DNA of 64,000 nt from Loripinus fragilis (lineage: Eukaryota; Mollusca; Bivalvia; Lucinida; Lucinidae), in contig OZ026520.1 in assembly GCA_964019695.1 (NCBI GenBank), forward strand, positions 33,584,620-33,648,619, given 5' to 3'. Below the pieces are notes generated by a model. It was not told the DNA's origin. It saw only the letters and a program-made list of their open reading frames with translations, and made no database searches. Shown here piece by piece: positions 1 to 10,689 of the stretch (the first letter of the stretch is position 1; each line of letters begins with the position of its first letter). Both the position numbers and the translations under genes were made by a program.

Positions 1-499
1 AAGGAACAAAATTTAAAGATTCAAAATCATTGTAGAAATACCTTTCCTTTGTTGACCAATTGTTATTCAAACAGTAAAGCGTGCAATCTTTATAAATGAG
101 AGGGCGATAAAATATTTTTTTCATAGTCTGCATGCCTAATTATAAACCAAATCACTAGTTACAAATAGTGTTCATCCTTAACTGCAAGGACTATGGTAGA
201 GCAAAAATGAGAGAAAATTGACCGGTAACCCCTCCCCACCTGTAAAATGAAAAACGATTGTATGAATGATATGACAAGTTGTTGAAGTTTGTTGGATGGC
301 CAGAAATACTTTTTCAAAGAGGGGCAGTGGTGGTAAAAATTGGTGAAAGCGTCATTTTTAGAAACAAAATTGCGAATTACTGAACTCCTTTAGCAGCAGC
401 AGTCACGTGATACTAACAAAAGATATACTAAAAATGATTATTGAGACTTATATAATCCTACCCTGAGTTTATTACAAAGTAAATAAGTAAGTGCGTATA

Positions 500-690
500 A
501 TCAGGAAATACCACATTTACACATTGCAGACCAACTCATGGCATCGCGAGGAAAAGCCACAGAACGTTTACAGTAACAAAACATCTGTAAGACAATAAAA
601 GCAAAGCAACCGTCTTTCTCTTCCTCTTCAAGCTGATTGCTAAACTAGAATGGACACAAAGTAATGCAAAACAAAACAAAGACATACACA
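500..690. repeat. Dispersed repeat, copy 1
   Basis: This block (ACTCATGGCATCGCGAGGAA.. to ..CTAGAATGGACACAAAGTAA) recurs at 2590-2770 and at 38750-38925 in the same orientation, with roughly 70-80% similarity by eye. There is no coding potential shared between copies. No tRNA-like promoter boxes were recognised, so the class is unknown. Confidence 0.55.
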
Positions 691-1489
691 GAAACCCAAC
701 CCCCCACAAACTATGGGAAGTGCATTTACAATATATCATCAACAACAGAACCACCGTCTTAGAACGGACACAGTTAGTAATGATATGACTGTATTTATGG
801 GTTTTATAAAAAATAAATACAATTTTTTATAATCAGACTGGTAAAGTTTTTTTTTTTAAATCTATAGTTATAATTTAGTTTTGAATTTGATGCTGCATTC
901 AAATATCAAGGCTTTTGTGGTGTTACACTGGAAGATTTCTTTTTATTTTCCCATAGAAGAACATATAAAATTGTGACTTCTCAGGGTTTGGCCATTTTAG
1001 TCTAGTGTCCTTATTTGAATAAAATTGGTAGAGTCCTATTTGGTTATGCTACATACCAATGCACTGCCAGGCCTTGTGGTTTAAAGCTGCATACTCTGTA
1101 ACTATGAACATTTTTCGAAAAATTTTATTTTCTTTTTAAATCATTTGTAAAAGTAGAATTAAGCTATGTTTTCACAATGAAAATGTTCAGTACAGCTGAA
1201 AACTGCATGGAAAAGTGAATTATCTTATCAAATAGGTGTATTTTTCTCTTGTTGGTAATTATTTGCGTCCCTCCAATAATTATAGACCGTTGAATTTTAA
1301 CATAAATGCAGTTGTTTTGATAGTGATAACTTGTTCAGATTTACGAAAATGGTAAAATGTTTACCTGAATTTGAGTATATTTACTGCGTTCTTGAAAAAT
1401 AAAAACATTATTTTTAAAATTAGAAGATCAAAAGTTACAGACTATGCAGCTTTAAGACAAGAGTTTTCTATTTCCTCAATATAAGCCTA

Positions 1490-1748
1490 TGTTAAACATG
1501 CGACCCCACGGATTGTGCCATTTTGACTCCATGTCCATTTGAACACATTTGGTAGAGGTTTACTATGCTTTATATCATAAACTAAATATCAAGACTCCAG
1601 GGAGTTTGGTTTTAGACAAAACGATTTTTGGTTAAAATTCAGTCAGTAGTTTAGGAGAAACTGTCCTTTGAATCAATTGTTGACGACGGACGACAGACAT
1701 CCAACGATCACAATAGTTCTCACTAAGACTTTGGCTCAGGTGAGTTAA
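1490..1748 (-). repeat. Bivalve-type repeat ending in GGCTCAGGTGAG
   Basis: The stretch with GTTTAGGAG, CAATTGTTGACGACG and GATCACAATAG is the reverse complement of the start of the element at 32249-33415. It ends in CTCAGGTGAGTTAAAA, the mirrored form of the TAGCTCACTTGAGCC start seen there. I interpret it as a minus-strand fragment of the same family. Its other end is not clear. Confidence 0.5.
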
Positions 1749-1889
1749 AACAGGATACAAAGAAAGATCATCATAATCATAGTCCCCTCACTATGACAAG
1801 CCTTCGGTCTGCCTAGCATATCACTAAGGGATGGTCATAAACACATTAGTGGGTGGTATCACTTTTAGGGTCTAACAGGTAGGTCTTTA

Positions 1890-2915
1890 AGTATTTTGAT
1901 CCTGAAGTTTTAAGCAAATGTCATATTGGCAGTCAAAACCCATTGTTGGCTTTTTATGCAATCAGTATGCATAATTATGAACCACTTGCAACAAAACATG
2001 TATAAGATAAATGTTTTACAAGGCATTTAATATGAATTAAATTAATTTGAGCTTTACCTTTGACTCAAATGTCATACTGGCAATTATTGTACAAAATATG
2101 AATCACCTCTTTCAAAACACACATGCTAGAAAGATCTAATTAACCGTTGACTTCAAGGTCATTGCAGTGATTTATATAATCCTTTGTAATATATGCACAG
2201 TATAAGCAATAACTGTGCTAAGTATGAATACCCTTGGTCCTAAAATGAAAAAAAGAAGTTTGTGTAACAAACCATAAACTGATTGTAAGTATATTTGACA
2301 TTGAAATTTGACTCCAATGTCATAGCAGTTGTCAGAAACCTTTATTGTAACCTACACACCATAACCAATCATTGTGCCCTATATGAACACCCTCAGTCAA
2401 AATGAAAGATGAGCTCAGGTTACAAATTGTTTAACATATTTTGAGTAAGATTGACCTTGACCTTTGACTCGAAGGTCATCCAATGTCATAGCGGTAATCA
2501 GAAAGTTATCTTGTAATCTACACACCATAGACAATCATTGTGCGTTTATGAACACCCTTGGTCACATAATGAATGGGAAGTTCAGGATCAGGAAATAACA
2601 CAATCACACACTACGGATCAACCAATGGCACCACGAGGAAGAACCACAGAAAATTTACAGTCACAAGACACCAGGAAGACAAACAAAGTAAAGCAACCAG
2701 CTCTTTCTGTCCCATCAAGATGTTTGCAAAAAAGTATTCCACAACAAAACATAGTACAAACACAGAACCCACCAATTGGGATCAACAATAAGCAACATAT
2801 TTTGATTAATTTGACCTTGAACTTGGTCTCCAGTGTCATATTGGTAATTTGAAAACTTCCTTGTCATCAACACACAATAGGCGATTGTTGTGACAAATAT
2901 GAACACAGAGACAGT
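1890..2915 (+). repeat. Degenerate ~150-bp tandem repeat
   Basis: At least five diverged units start near 1905, 2050, 2290, 2445 and 2805. Each has a TGACCTTTGACTC-AATGTCAT core followed about 60 bp later by CACACCATA-CAATCATTGTG and TATGAACACCC. The dispersed repeat at 2590-2770 interrupts the array between the fourth and fifth clear units. The open frames here are not conserved between units, so they are not genes. Confidence 0.6.
2590..2770. repeat. Dispersed repeat, copy 2
   Basis: Second copy of the block at 500-690, recognisable by ACCAATGGCACCACGAGGAA and AGTAAAGCAACCAG. It sits inside the ~150-bp tandem array. Confidence 0.55.
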
Positions 2916-3539
2916 TAAATGACAAGTACTTATTAAAACACTATCATAGTAAACAAATTTGGTGCACAAGCACCATGCTTCTGCTAGTACCAAAAGGCAA
3001 AACATACTATTAACTTGATTATCTAATGGATACAAAACCACACTTGGTTTGGAATAATTTCAAATTACATGCACTGGCTATCTTTGTAAAATGAAGACAA
3101 TTAATTTAAGAAAATGTAATAAATTTTGATGAGAAAATGATAAATTAGGTACCTATATCCTGCAGCTGCTTGATTCAAATGAATTGAAACAGACCGACAT
3201 GTTTTAATGCATAACATGTTTGGCTAAATATACAAACTCATTTTCTTAAAAATTTGAAATTATTTGCATTTGTTTGCATTTTTATTCGTCCAGCAAACTC
3301 TTGCTTATTTTAGATGCTACTCTTCCTTGAAAGAGGATGCCATCTTCAAAGTCTAAAAAATAGTCACGTCACTGTCCCTGTTTTGAAAAGGTATTCTGCT
3401 GGCTTCATAATGTGCACTTAATAAGCTCCCCATTGATATATCGCAATCATATTTTCAGGTGGGGTGAAGCTCCGCCTAAACTAGGCGACTTATAATTTGC
3501 AAGATATTTGTTCTACCAATAGGTTATATAGAGACAACG

Positions 3540-3910
3540 TTACAATACTGTTGCCAGAATGCAAAAGGGCCTAGCGTTTTGATATTTCCTATGTAGCATC
3601 ACCTAGTGGTACTCTACCAAAATTGTTCAAATTGTGGTTCTGTGGTCAAAATGGCCTCATCATGGAGGTCACAGAGTAAACACTGACTTACGTTTTGAAA
3701 ACATACAAAATCATTTTGTCTGAAAGCACTAGGTCTTGAGCCTTCATATTTGATATGAGGCATCACCTAGTGGAGCATATTTAAATTTGTTCAAAGTTTG
3801 GCTCTGATGACACAAATTGCATACCACTAGGAGCATGTCCAGTTGCCAATAGATACCTGTAGATTGGAAGTTATAAACAAAACTCAGATAAGCGACCCAG
3901 GGTCACTTGG
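3540..3910 (+). repeat. Bivalve-type repeat with GCATCACCTAGTGG subunits
   Basis: Two direct subunits, each with GTAGCATCACCTAGTGG or GAGGCATCACCTAGTGG followed by TTGTTCAAA, match subunits at 32505-32800. The block ends in AGCGACCCAGGGTCACTTGG, like the end of the element at 33400-33420. It is a truncated plus-strand member of that family. Confidence 0.5.
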
Positions 3911-4449
3911 TCCTCTTGTTATTGTGTGTCAATACTTGATACGATATCACAGTACTTCCGTTTAATATGTTTACTAAACGTAAACCATTTTCTCAATATG
4001 ACAATGACCAGATACACAAAAATAGCATCACGTGTATTTCCAAAAATATATCTGAATATGAACAAATCAGTTTTCGAAACAAAACATGAACAGGTTTTGG
4101 AGGGTTGTGTAAGCATCAACACCAAGATCTATGTGAGTTGAAAAAATGCAGCATCAAATTTAAAACAAGATAAATTATAACAATAGATTAAAAAACTTTA
4201 ACAGGCTGATTATAAAAAATCGGATTTGTTTTATATAAAACTATTGATTTAACCCAAATATAAAGGCATTTCCTTTCTGACTTCGACTTTATAATAACTC
4301 AGGGTAGAATAATAAATTATAAGACTTAATATTCGTTTTTCGGTATTTCTTTGCTGGTATCACGTATCTGCTGCTGCAAAAGGAATTCAGAAATTAAAAT
4401 TTTGTTCCTAAAAATGAAGTTTTCACCTTTTTTACCACCACTGCCGCTC

Positions 4450-5888
4450 ATGGGTATGTGAGAAAGTCTTTTTCCACAGTCAGTAAATTGCGGGATTATT
4501 CAATCTCTTTATCTTTCGCAAATCTGTAATGAGTGTGATGGTGTGGTAGAAAAATTCGCCCCGAGGATCACAGTTTGATATCACGAGGCTTGCCGAATGA
4601 TGACAAACCATGATCACGAGGGACGGATTTTTTCTTTCCCATCCTAACACAACTGATATTTTTTATGCTCACCATAAAATTCCGATTTTTTGTTTAAAAT
4701 GAGGCTGAATATGTCACCATTAAACGAAGTAGTAACTTGAAATACAGCAAAGTATACTGATCCCACGTGACTACCTGGGTAAGATAATATGGGTAAGATA
4801 AAAAGGGCCTCTGACAGTGGCGATGGGAGTCACAATGTATCGCTACCTGCGCTTTTGAATAAAACAATCTGGTCAAATGCTTCCATCTTCATACTCGTAA
4901 GTTCGCTGTTTGTCTCTTTTTTACGATATTGCAATTTATTTCCTATTTGAATGAAAATACGGCTTTATATTTGGGCTGAAATGTTGTTTTTGTATGAAAC
5001 ATATAGGGAAATAGAATTGTTTTAACATTATCCCCCACGAGTCCCAACTGATCATTTTCATTTAAATGCGTTCTCATATTTACATTAATATATGTGAATA
5101 GCGTGTTGGGACTTGGGTGAAAATTCAATGATACCGCATATCCCAAAATATGATGACTATTAGTGTTTGGTACCAGTAAGTCTCCTTTTCATAGCCTACG
5201 GCAACGTTTTTAGAATATTTTTTCTTTTGATAATGAAAATTATCCTTTTACTAAATGCTGCCGATATATTAGTTTGTACATATACTAACCAAACGTTCTA
5301 ACAGGCCACCTGCATTTCGCATCTCGAAGTAACCAGACATGGCATGTACCCTAGACAGGAAAGATATTGACAAAATGTTCAATAGGCCACACAGGGTGCC
5401 AATTTGAGTAGTGGTACCCCCATTTTCAAAATTCGCAATTTCGCACAATTTGTGTGAAATAACCTCCTTTCACAGGCAAAACGTTTTCATTTCAAAAGCC
5501 AAACTCATATTGAACACTTTTAAAAATTGCTAAAATGAACACTCCATCTGCATTGTTTTGTTGCTATTGGCCAAAATGTCAAAAAGTACCCCACCATCCA
5601 ATGCAAATTCTTTTGAATTTTGAAATTGAGGGTATGTGTATTCGGCAAAGCCTCCCAGATACAATTTAATGAACTATGCTTAGCCGTTTTCTGGTATCGT
5701 TTACTGAAGGGCTGGCCTATTTGGGAATACAAGTTAAATTAATATAGTGCATATAGCTTGTCAGAAAATCAGTAAAAGCACACGTGACCGGTTAGAACTT
5801 TTGACTAGTATATATACTCTATCTATCCAAGGCCCCTGATGTCATATACTCTTGTGTCATGGGTTGGTTTGTGATTGTGACATTACAT
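4450..5888. other. No gene seen
   Basis: The open frames here are short and lack recognisable protein motifs. I looked for downstream exons of the glutathione S-transferase on the minus strand and found none, so this stretch is probably its first intron or flanking repeat DNA. Confidence 0.4.
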
Positions 5889-6015
5889 GGCCTCGAGGTT
5901 TTAAAACTTGAGTACCGTCTCAAACTCAAAATAAAGCGCAATGATTGGCTGCTAGCCAATCATTGCGCTTTATTTTTAGTCTGAGAATGAACTCAAGTTT
6001 TATAGCGTCGAGGCC
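5889..6015. mobile_element. Hairpin MITE, 127 bp
   Basis: The sequence runs from GGCCTCGAGG to TCGAGGCC and folds on a centre near 5952. The inner stem ATAAAGCGCAATGATTGGC pairs exactly with GCCAATCATTGCGCTTTAT. The outer stem AAAACTTGAGT pairs with ACTCAAGTTTT. There is no coding capacity. It lies about 125 bp beyond the splice donor of the glutathione S-transferase exon, so within that gene's intron. Confidence 0.75.
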
Positions 6016-6140
6016 TGGTCATATTTGTTAGTGTCTTAGTTGATCGCACCCACGTCGATGGTGTATCTGGTGAATATGCATATTACAATATCATACACAT
6101 ATTCTTTATTTTATAATTCAATATTAAAAACGAGACCTAC

Positions 6141-6276
6141 CTGGCTTAAGTTTCGGCCAATCTTCCCATTTTATCCTATCATCTTCGTAGTCAACTCCGG
6201 CTGCTGCAAACATTAAACGGGTCATTTCGGCACGTCCCGTAAGAGGAAAATAAGTCAATTTGTATTTAGACGGCAT
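6141..6276 (-). CDS. Sigma-class glutathione S-transferase, first coding exon
   Basis: The protein conjugates glutathione to electrophiles or isomerises prostaglandin/lipid substrates in the cytosol. The exon encodes about 45 residues beginning [17 protein letters not shown], followed by a stretch ending WEDWPKLKP. This is the thioredoxin-fold N-terminus of sigma GSTs: the strand with the catalytic Tyr (Y-F-P), the G-R-A-E helix start, and the AGV-x-YED-x-RI segment leading to the glutathione-binding Trp/Lys. The ATG at 6276-6274 is chosen because it matches the family start; an upstream in-frame TTG is not used. The exon ends at 6141 in CCAG, followed by a perfect GTAGGT donor, leaving phase 1. 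About 155 further residues of a usual ~205-residue protein are missing. No later exon was found towards position 1, so they lie outside the window or were not recognised. Confidence 0.87.
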
Positions 6277-6322
6277 TACGTCTAAATTTGCAAAACTTAC
6301 GTCCAAAATAATAAGGATAACC

Positions 6323-6332
6323 TATATTTATA
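6323..6332 (-). promoter_or_regulatory. TATA box of the GST gene
   Basis: On the minus strand TATAAATATA lies about 47 bp upstream of the GST start codon. With the usual ~30-bp spacing, transcription would start near 6295-6300 and give a very short leader. That agrees with the coding exon being the first exon. This is inferred from sequence alone. Confidence 0.6.
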
Positions 6333-6340
6333 TTCAAGGG

Positions 6341-6684
6341 ATTCAACTTATTGCTTAACCCGTGATTATAGCAAAATGACATGCACATTAGATAAACTTA
6401 TCTAATCCACCCTACGTGTGAAAGTGCCCATATAGCATATATATGCTAACAACAAGGCATTAACCCATATAAACCTAGCGTATTTTTTGAGGGACATATT
6501 TATTTTGAAGATATTCAGCTTATTGCATAACCCGTGATTATAGCAAAAGACAAACACAAAATGACATACATACTAGATAAACTTATCTAATCCATCCTAC
6601 GTGTGAAAGTGCCCATATAACATAGGTATGCTAACAACCCGGTTTTAACCCATAAAAACCTAGTGTCCTTTTTGTGTGACATCG
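6341..6684 (-). repeat. Two tandem ~170-bp copies in the GST promoter
   Basis: Units 6341-6505 and 6512-6684 are direct copies. Both have TTATTGC-TAACCCGTGATTATAGC, then the palindrome GATAAACTTATC (6391-6402 and 6576-6587), then CCTACGTGTGAAAGTGCCCATAT, and finally a TATGCTAACAAC block. GATAAACTTATC contains two inverted GATA sites. TACGTG contains the RCGTG core bound by bHLH-PAS factors. Placement just upstream of the TATA box makes a regulatory role plausible but unproven. Confidence 0.65.
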
Positions 6685-7162
6685 GCAGACATTACAAAAC
6701 TAGACCAGACGTCGCGAAGCCATATTGAAAATATGAAAAATGGCTATAAACAACTATTTCATGCAAAAATAGATAAAACATTCATCTACATCAAGTATCA
6801 AACATCAGGATTTATTCTGATATATTGTTTCATCAGAACTAAATCAAAATATAGCAGCTGGAGGGCTTAATGCGTCCTGCATGTCATCCCCATGGACATG
6901 TTTTCGATATTTTTGATTTCCGCGAAATCTAATGACATTACAAACATTTTTGTAAAGTCCATTGTTGTACAGAAAATTGCGTCGACCTCCATATACGATA
7001 TTATAGTGTCCCCTGAACATTTTGAAATAAAGCAGAAATATTTGCGTCCCTTATAACGGTCAATAATAGACAGCTATCAACTGTGCCTTTAAATTTCGAC
7101 TGTAGTCGCGGTTTGGCAGTGAACGGTAAATTCGACTACAGTCACATTCGGCAGCGAAAGTG

Positions 7163-7909
7163 TTAATGGCTGCCATATTTTTGGAAAAACCCGACCCAGC
7201 TCAAATTAGAAAGCACTGTTTTTACTATTTGGTCCAGAAAAACACAATATAAATGCATCTGGTAGTAAACTTTACACCAATTTGAAGAAAATTAAATTTT
7301 TTATCTGCTGGAGAGAATTTTTTACTTCAGCATTATCATCCAATCAGACGCGTCCATTGCCAAATAACAGCCTCGGAGCTCCTCTCAGTTTTTGTTGGGT
7401 CAGGGGATATGTTGATATAATTAGTTCCCAGTCCCCTATAGGCACCGTGAACTAATTATTTATCCCATTGACCCCAATAGTGAAACCCTAGTTTTTGACA
7501 GTTTATTTTGCATCTCACAACACATGTGGAGCATCACCATATGCCTGAAGTTCAAGCCAAAACATGAATAAGGGGAAAAAAGAAAGGAAAAAACCCTTAC
7601 CCGCTCTTTTTTCAACTATTGCATGTTGTTAAATGGCTGTACTATTTTTGGAAAACCCCAACCCAGCTCAAATTAGAAAGCACTATTTTTACTTTTTGGT
7701 CCAAAAGACACAATATAAATGCATCTGGTAGGAGACTATACACCAATTTGAAGAAAATTAAATGTTTTTATCTGCTGGAGAGAAAAAATATATTTTTACT
7801 TCAGCATAATCATCCAATCAGACACATCCATTGCCAAATAACAGCCTCGGAGCTCCTCTCAGTTTTTGACTCATGTGATATGTTGATATAATTAGTTTCT
7901 GATCCCCAA
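7163..7909 (+). repeat. Direct repeat, two ~275-bp copies
   Basis: 7163-7440 and 7631-7909 share AATGGCTG, ACCCAGCTCAAATTAGAAAG, AATATAAATGCATCTGGTAG, CCAATTTGAAGAAAATTAAA, TCTGCTGGAGAGAA, and end in GTTGATATAATTAGTT. They are about 90% identical. A ~190-bp spacer separates them. A local duplication of non-coding DNA is the simplest reading. Confidence 0.75.
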
Positions 7910-8799
7910 ATGGGTTAAGACATATTCTCGTTCGGGTTTTCGATACATATGTCCGTTTTTCCGTAACTCATGTTACGTGTTTTGTCTTAGATAAAACGTT
8001 AAGCAATAGAACGTACTTTTCAAGCTGGATTTTCATCTAAAAGGGGTAAAGCCTATTGATTGTGACGGCAGTTGTGTTCCAATTGTACCAAAGGAAGATT
8101 CTTAAAGTAAGGAAAGGGCAAAGATCAGGAATCGATACAGTCAAGCACCACACCTGACCCAGGATACCAATGAAAAAGTGACAACTTCACAATTAGACAT
8201 CACAAACGAGAGCCAAGAGGTCAGCCCAGCAGGTGACCACAAGGCATCAACAAGCAAGCATAGCGAAAACGAGACAGAAATAACATAAATGATCCACAAA
8301 AGACGCACCGCCTTGGAACGGTCAGTTAAAAATATCTATATATATATAAACATTATTTGTTTGACACAGTACAAATACCGATGTAATGAGCTGTCTGAGT
8401 TAAATAAGCTGGATATGTACTTCGGTTCTGATGGTAGGATATGGCATATGAAGCGTTCCAAAATAAATTCATAAATCATTATTTAATTGCAATCTTCTTG
8501 TTTTATATGCATTAATTGTATTATTTAAATCTCATAGAATAAATTCAACTGCTTTAAAACGATTATTAAAGACGTTTATATGGTGTAAATATATTTTAAT
8601 TGAAATGAATTTATTTATTTGGAACAAAATGTATATTGATATGCTATTCTTATCATTAATATGCTACAAATATAAGCTTTCACAAAAAGCGCTGTCTACG
8701 TAAAGCATAATCTGTACAAGTCACGTTTTTGCACAATCAACGTAGGTTTGTGACAGACAGACAAATATAGATACAGATAAACATGCAGGCAGACAGAAA
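7910..8799. other. No gene seen
   Basis: AT-rich DNA with only short frames lacking recognisable motifs. No tRNA, repeat boundary or splice pattern was recognised. Confidence 0.35.
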
Positions 8800-8872
8800 C
8801 ATTTTGGTGCTCGACCTCACAACTCTTAAAATATTGGTCATGCGCTCTAACCACCTGAGCTATCTAGGTGGT
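8800..8872 (-). repeat. tRNA-like remnant, probably a SINE head
   Basis: On the minus strand ATAGCTCAGGTGGTTAGAGCGC is a good polymerase III A box in a tRNA D-arm context. It is followed about 35 bp later by GAGGTCGAGC, a weak B box. The acceptor stem is not intact, so it is not a working tRNA gene. It is probably the 5' end of a decayed tRNA-derived SINE. Confidence 0.5.
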
Positions 8873-9290
8873 CCAAACTCCCAATAAACTTATTGTCTTT
8901 GAAGTTGACCATTACGGGTGTTTTGCTGAGGAATTCTGTCCTAACAAGTCATACTTCAAACATTGGGGGCGTTTCTTTGGCTTCACAAAGAAAGTACTGC
9001 TGCGCCGTTTTTGCTCGATTGCAGCCGCTTTCTACCCGTCCCTGGTCATGTAATCGGCGTAAGCCGGAGGCGCAGTCGATGCAGCGGTGCATGCCGTTTC
9101 GGTGCCAAAGAAACGCAGCCACTGGCTTGTGACAGGCAGGCAGGCTACCGGGGTGGTCCTAAATTGCCATTCTTTCTTTCTATTGACCATTTCGGGGCTG
9201 GGGCAGGCAGGCAGACAGGCCACCCTGGTGGTCCACAATTACTCATTCTTTCTTTCTCTTGGCCATTTTGGGGTCATATAGCCTATCAGA
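8866..9290 (+). repeat. Degenerate tandem repeat with GGCAGGCAGG and GGTGGTCC
   Basis: Units at about 8868, 9135 and 9208 each contain GGTGGTCC followed by AATT or ACTC, a TTCTTTCTTTCT-like tract, then TTGACCATTTCGGGG-like sequence. The last two are the most alike. The overlapping open frames shift between units and are not genes. Confidence 0.5.
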
Positions 9291-9589
9291 GAAAATAGCT
9301 TGATGGAGGTTAATTTCGTCAAAAAATTGATTTGCGAAACAATGCTGATTTCTCTGTGTACTTACCGGTATACCTATTTGATGCGTTTTGACTTTGGGAC
9401 GTTTCTATGTGTAGTTACACGAATGATTTGAGTGTTAATAGCATGGTTTCTTACATCTAGCAAAACTTAAATATTCTCAACGCCATCAATGTGAAGTTTC
9501 TGTTAGGACATGCTTTCTTAACACTCGCTTGTATGTAAAGCGAACACTATTCATTTGTTCTTTTGCTTGTCCCAGTGAGCATGCTAGAA

Positions 9590-9830
9590 ATAAGCCCCCC
9601 CCCCGAGGTCTGGGGAGCTGGGAAGAAGGGTTATTTGTCTTTAGGGACCTGGGAAGCACTGGTTCTTTTCTAGGGGAACTGGGGAGCAAGCACATACTTT
9701 TGGAGATTTAGGGAGCACTGCCAAAAAACCGACGAAAGACCATTTTATAAATTTGGGAAGATCAGAGCATTATTTTTAAGGATCAAGGAAGCACAGACCC
9801 CTCCCCCTGTGGGGCCTCATCAAACTATAT
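9590..9830 (+). repeat. GGGAGC-rich interspersed repeat, copy 1
   Basis: The pattern GGGAGCTGGGAAG.. TTTAGGGA.. AAGCACTGG.. GGAGCAAGC.. GGAGATTTAGGGAGCAC recurs at 13325-13480, 14270-14405 and, reversed, at 51560-51740. It ends near AGCACAGACCCC. It is a moderately repetitive family with no coding signal. Confidence 0.55.
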
Positions 9831-10183
9831 AAGAAATTCCATTGATAAAAAATTGTTAACCCTACCTTACATCATTTCCAATGACAAGAACTGTAATGAT
9901 ACTTAAGTGCTTACGTATGATAAATTGACTGCAGCAGAGGACACATTTTGTGACATATTCTTTCATTTTCTAGCAAAGCAAGGCTAAACGTTTCATGTGA
10001 AATCTCTTATGGCTAGTATTTTACATGAAATGTCAAATCTTACTTCATTTTTTAACTCTTTTAATTCAAATGGATTGTTCCATACATATTGATACATAAA
10101 GTATGGAACTGTCCATTTTGTATTTTAATGGGTTGTTGGTCAAACTTTCTATTTGTCCCTTGTGATTGTTTTTTTTTATCTTA

Positions 10184-10250
10184 ACAAACAGTACAGACCC
10201 TGATGAAATGCTGCCTTATGCGACATTTCATCTAGGTCTTCACTGTTTGT
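10184..10250. mobile_element. Hairpin element, ACAAACAGT family
   Basis: The outer arms ACAAACAGTACAGACCCTGATGAAATG and CATTTCATCTAGGTCTTCACTGTTTGT pair over most of their length around a short centre. It belongs to the hairpin family described at 35430-35497, with the GATGAAATG inner stem type. Confidence 0.65.
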
Positions 10251-10689
10251 CAAAGTTACCAGTATCCAAAATTAAATGGGATTAATGGGTTAAGGTTAAA
10301 AAAAATAGAAAAAGATAGCTGCAGGCAGGCTGAAAATCTTTGGTTGAACTTTTAGGGCTATTATAAGTTTGGCTTTTAGCACTTACCACACATCATTCAT
10401 ATTTATTATAAATTACTTTTCATGCAACAATTCAACAACTGAAAATTCTGAAAACTGAGCCTCGAGTTATAGTTGGTATTAAATGTTCTAACTTAGCCCT
10501 TAAACAACAACTATGATTTTCTAAAAATAATAATTGAAACACAATGTAGTACAAAAATCTGATATTGTGTATTATAAGGAAACTGAAAAGGTCTCACAAA
10601 AGTAAAGTTACCTAGACTTTCCCCCCATGCATTTGCACCTAAAACAAAGAAAAAAGTAGCCCAATGGACAACGATTGCTCACCTGAGAG

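Larger units (their letters stand above)
321..4448. mobile_element. Element bounded by ~160-bp inverted repeats
   Basis: Positions 321-480 read as the imperfect reverse complement of 4287-4448. Shared landmarks are the GGCAGTGGTGGTAAAA block, the GCAGCAGCAG block and the CTACCCTGAGTTTATTA block, with small gaps between. The arms enclose about 3.8 kb containing a ~150-bp tandem array and copies of other dispersed repeats. No transposase-like frame is visible. I infer a non-autonomous DNA element or composite of nested repeats. Exact ends and a target duplication could not be fixed, so the span may be larger. Confidence 0.55.

Noticed and set aside
9032..9298. Overlapping frames of 64-111 codons around 9 kb
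   Set aside because: They sit on a degenerate GGCAGG/GGTGGTCC tandem repeat, and frames are not kept between units.
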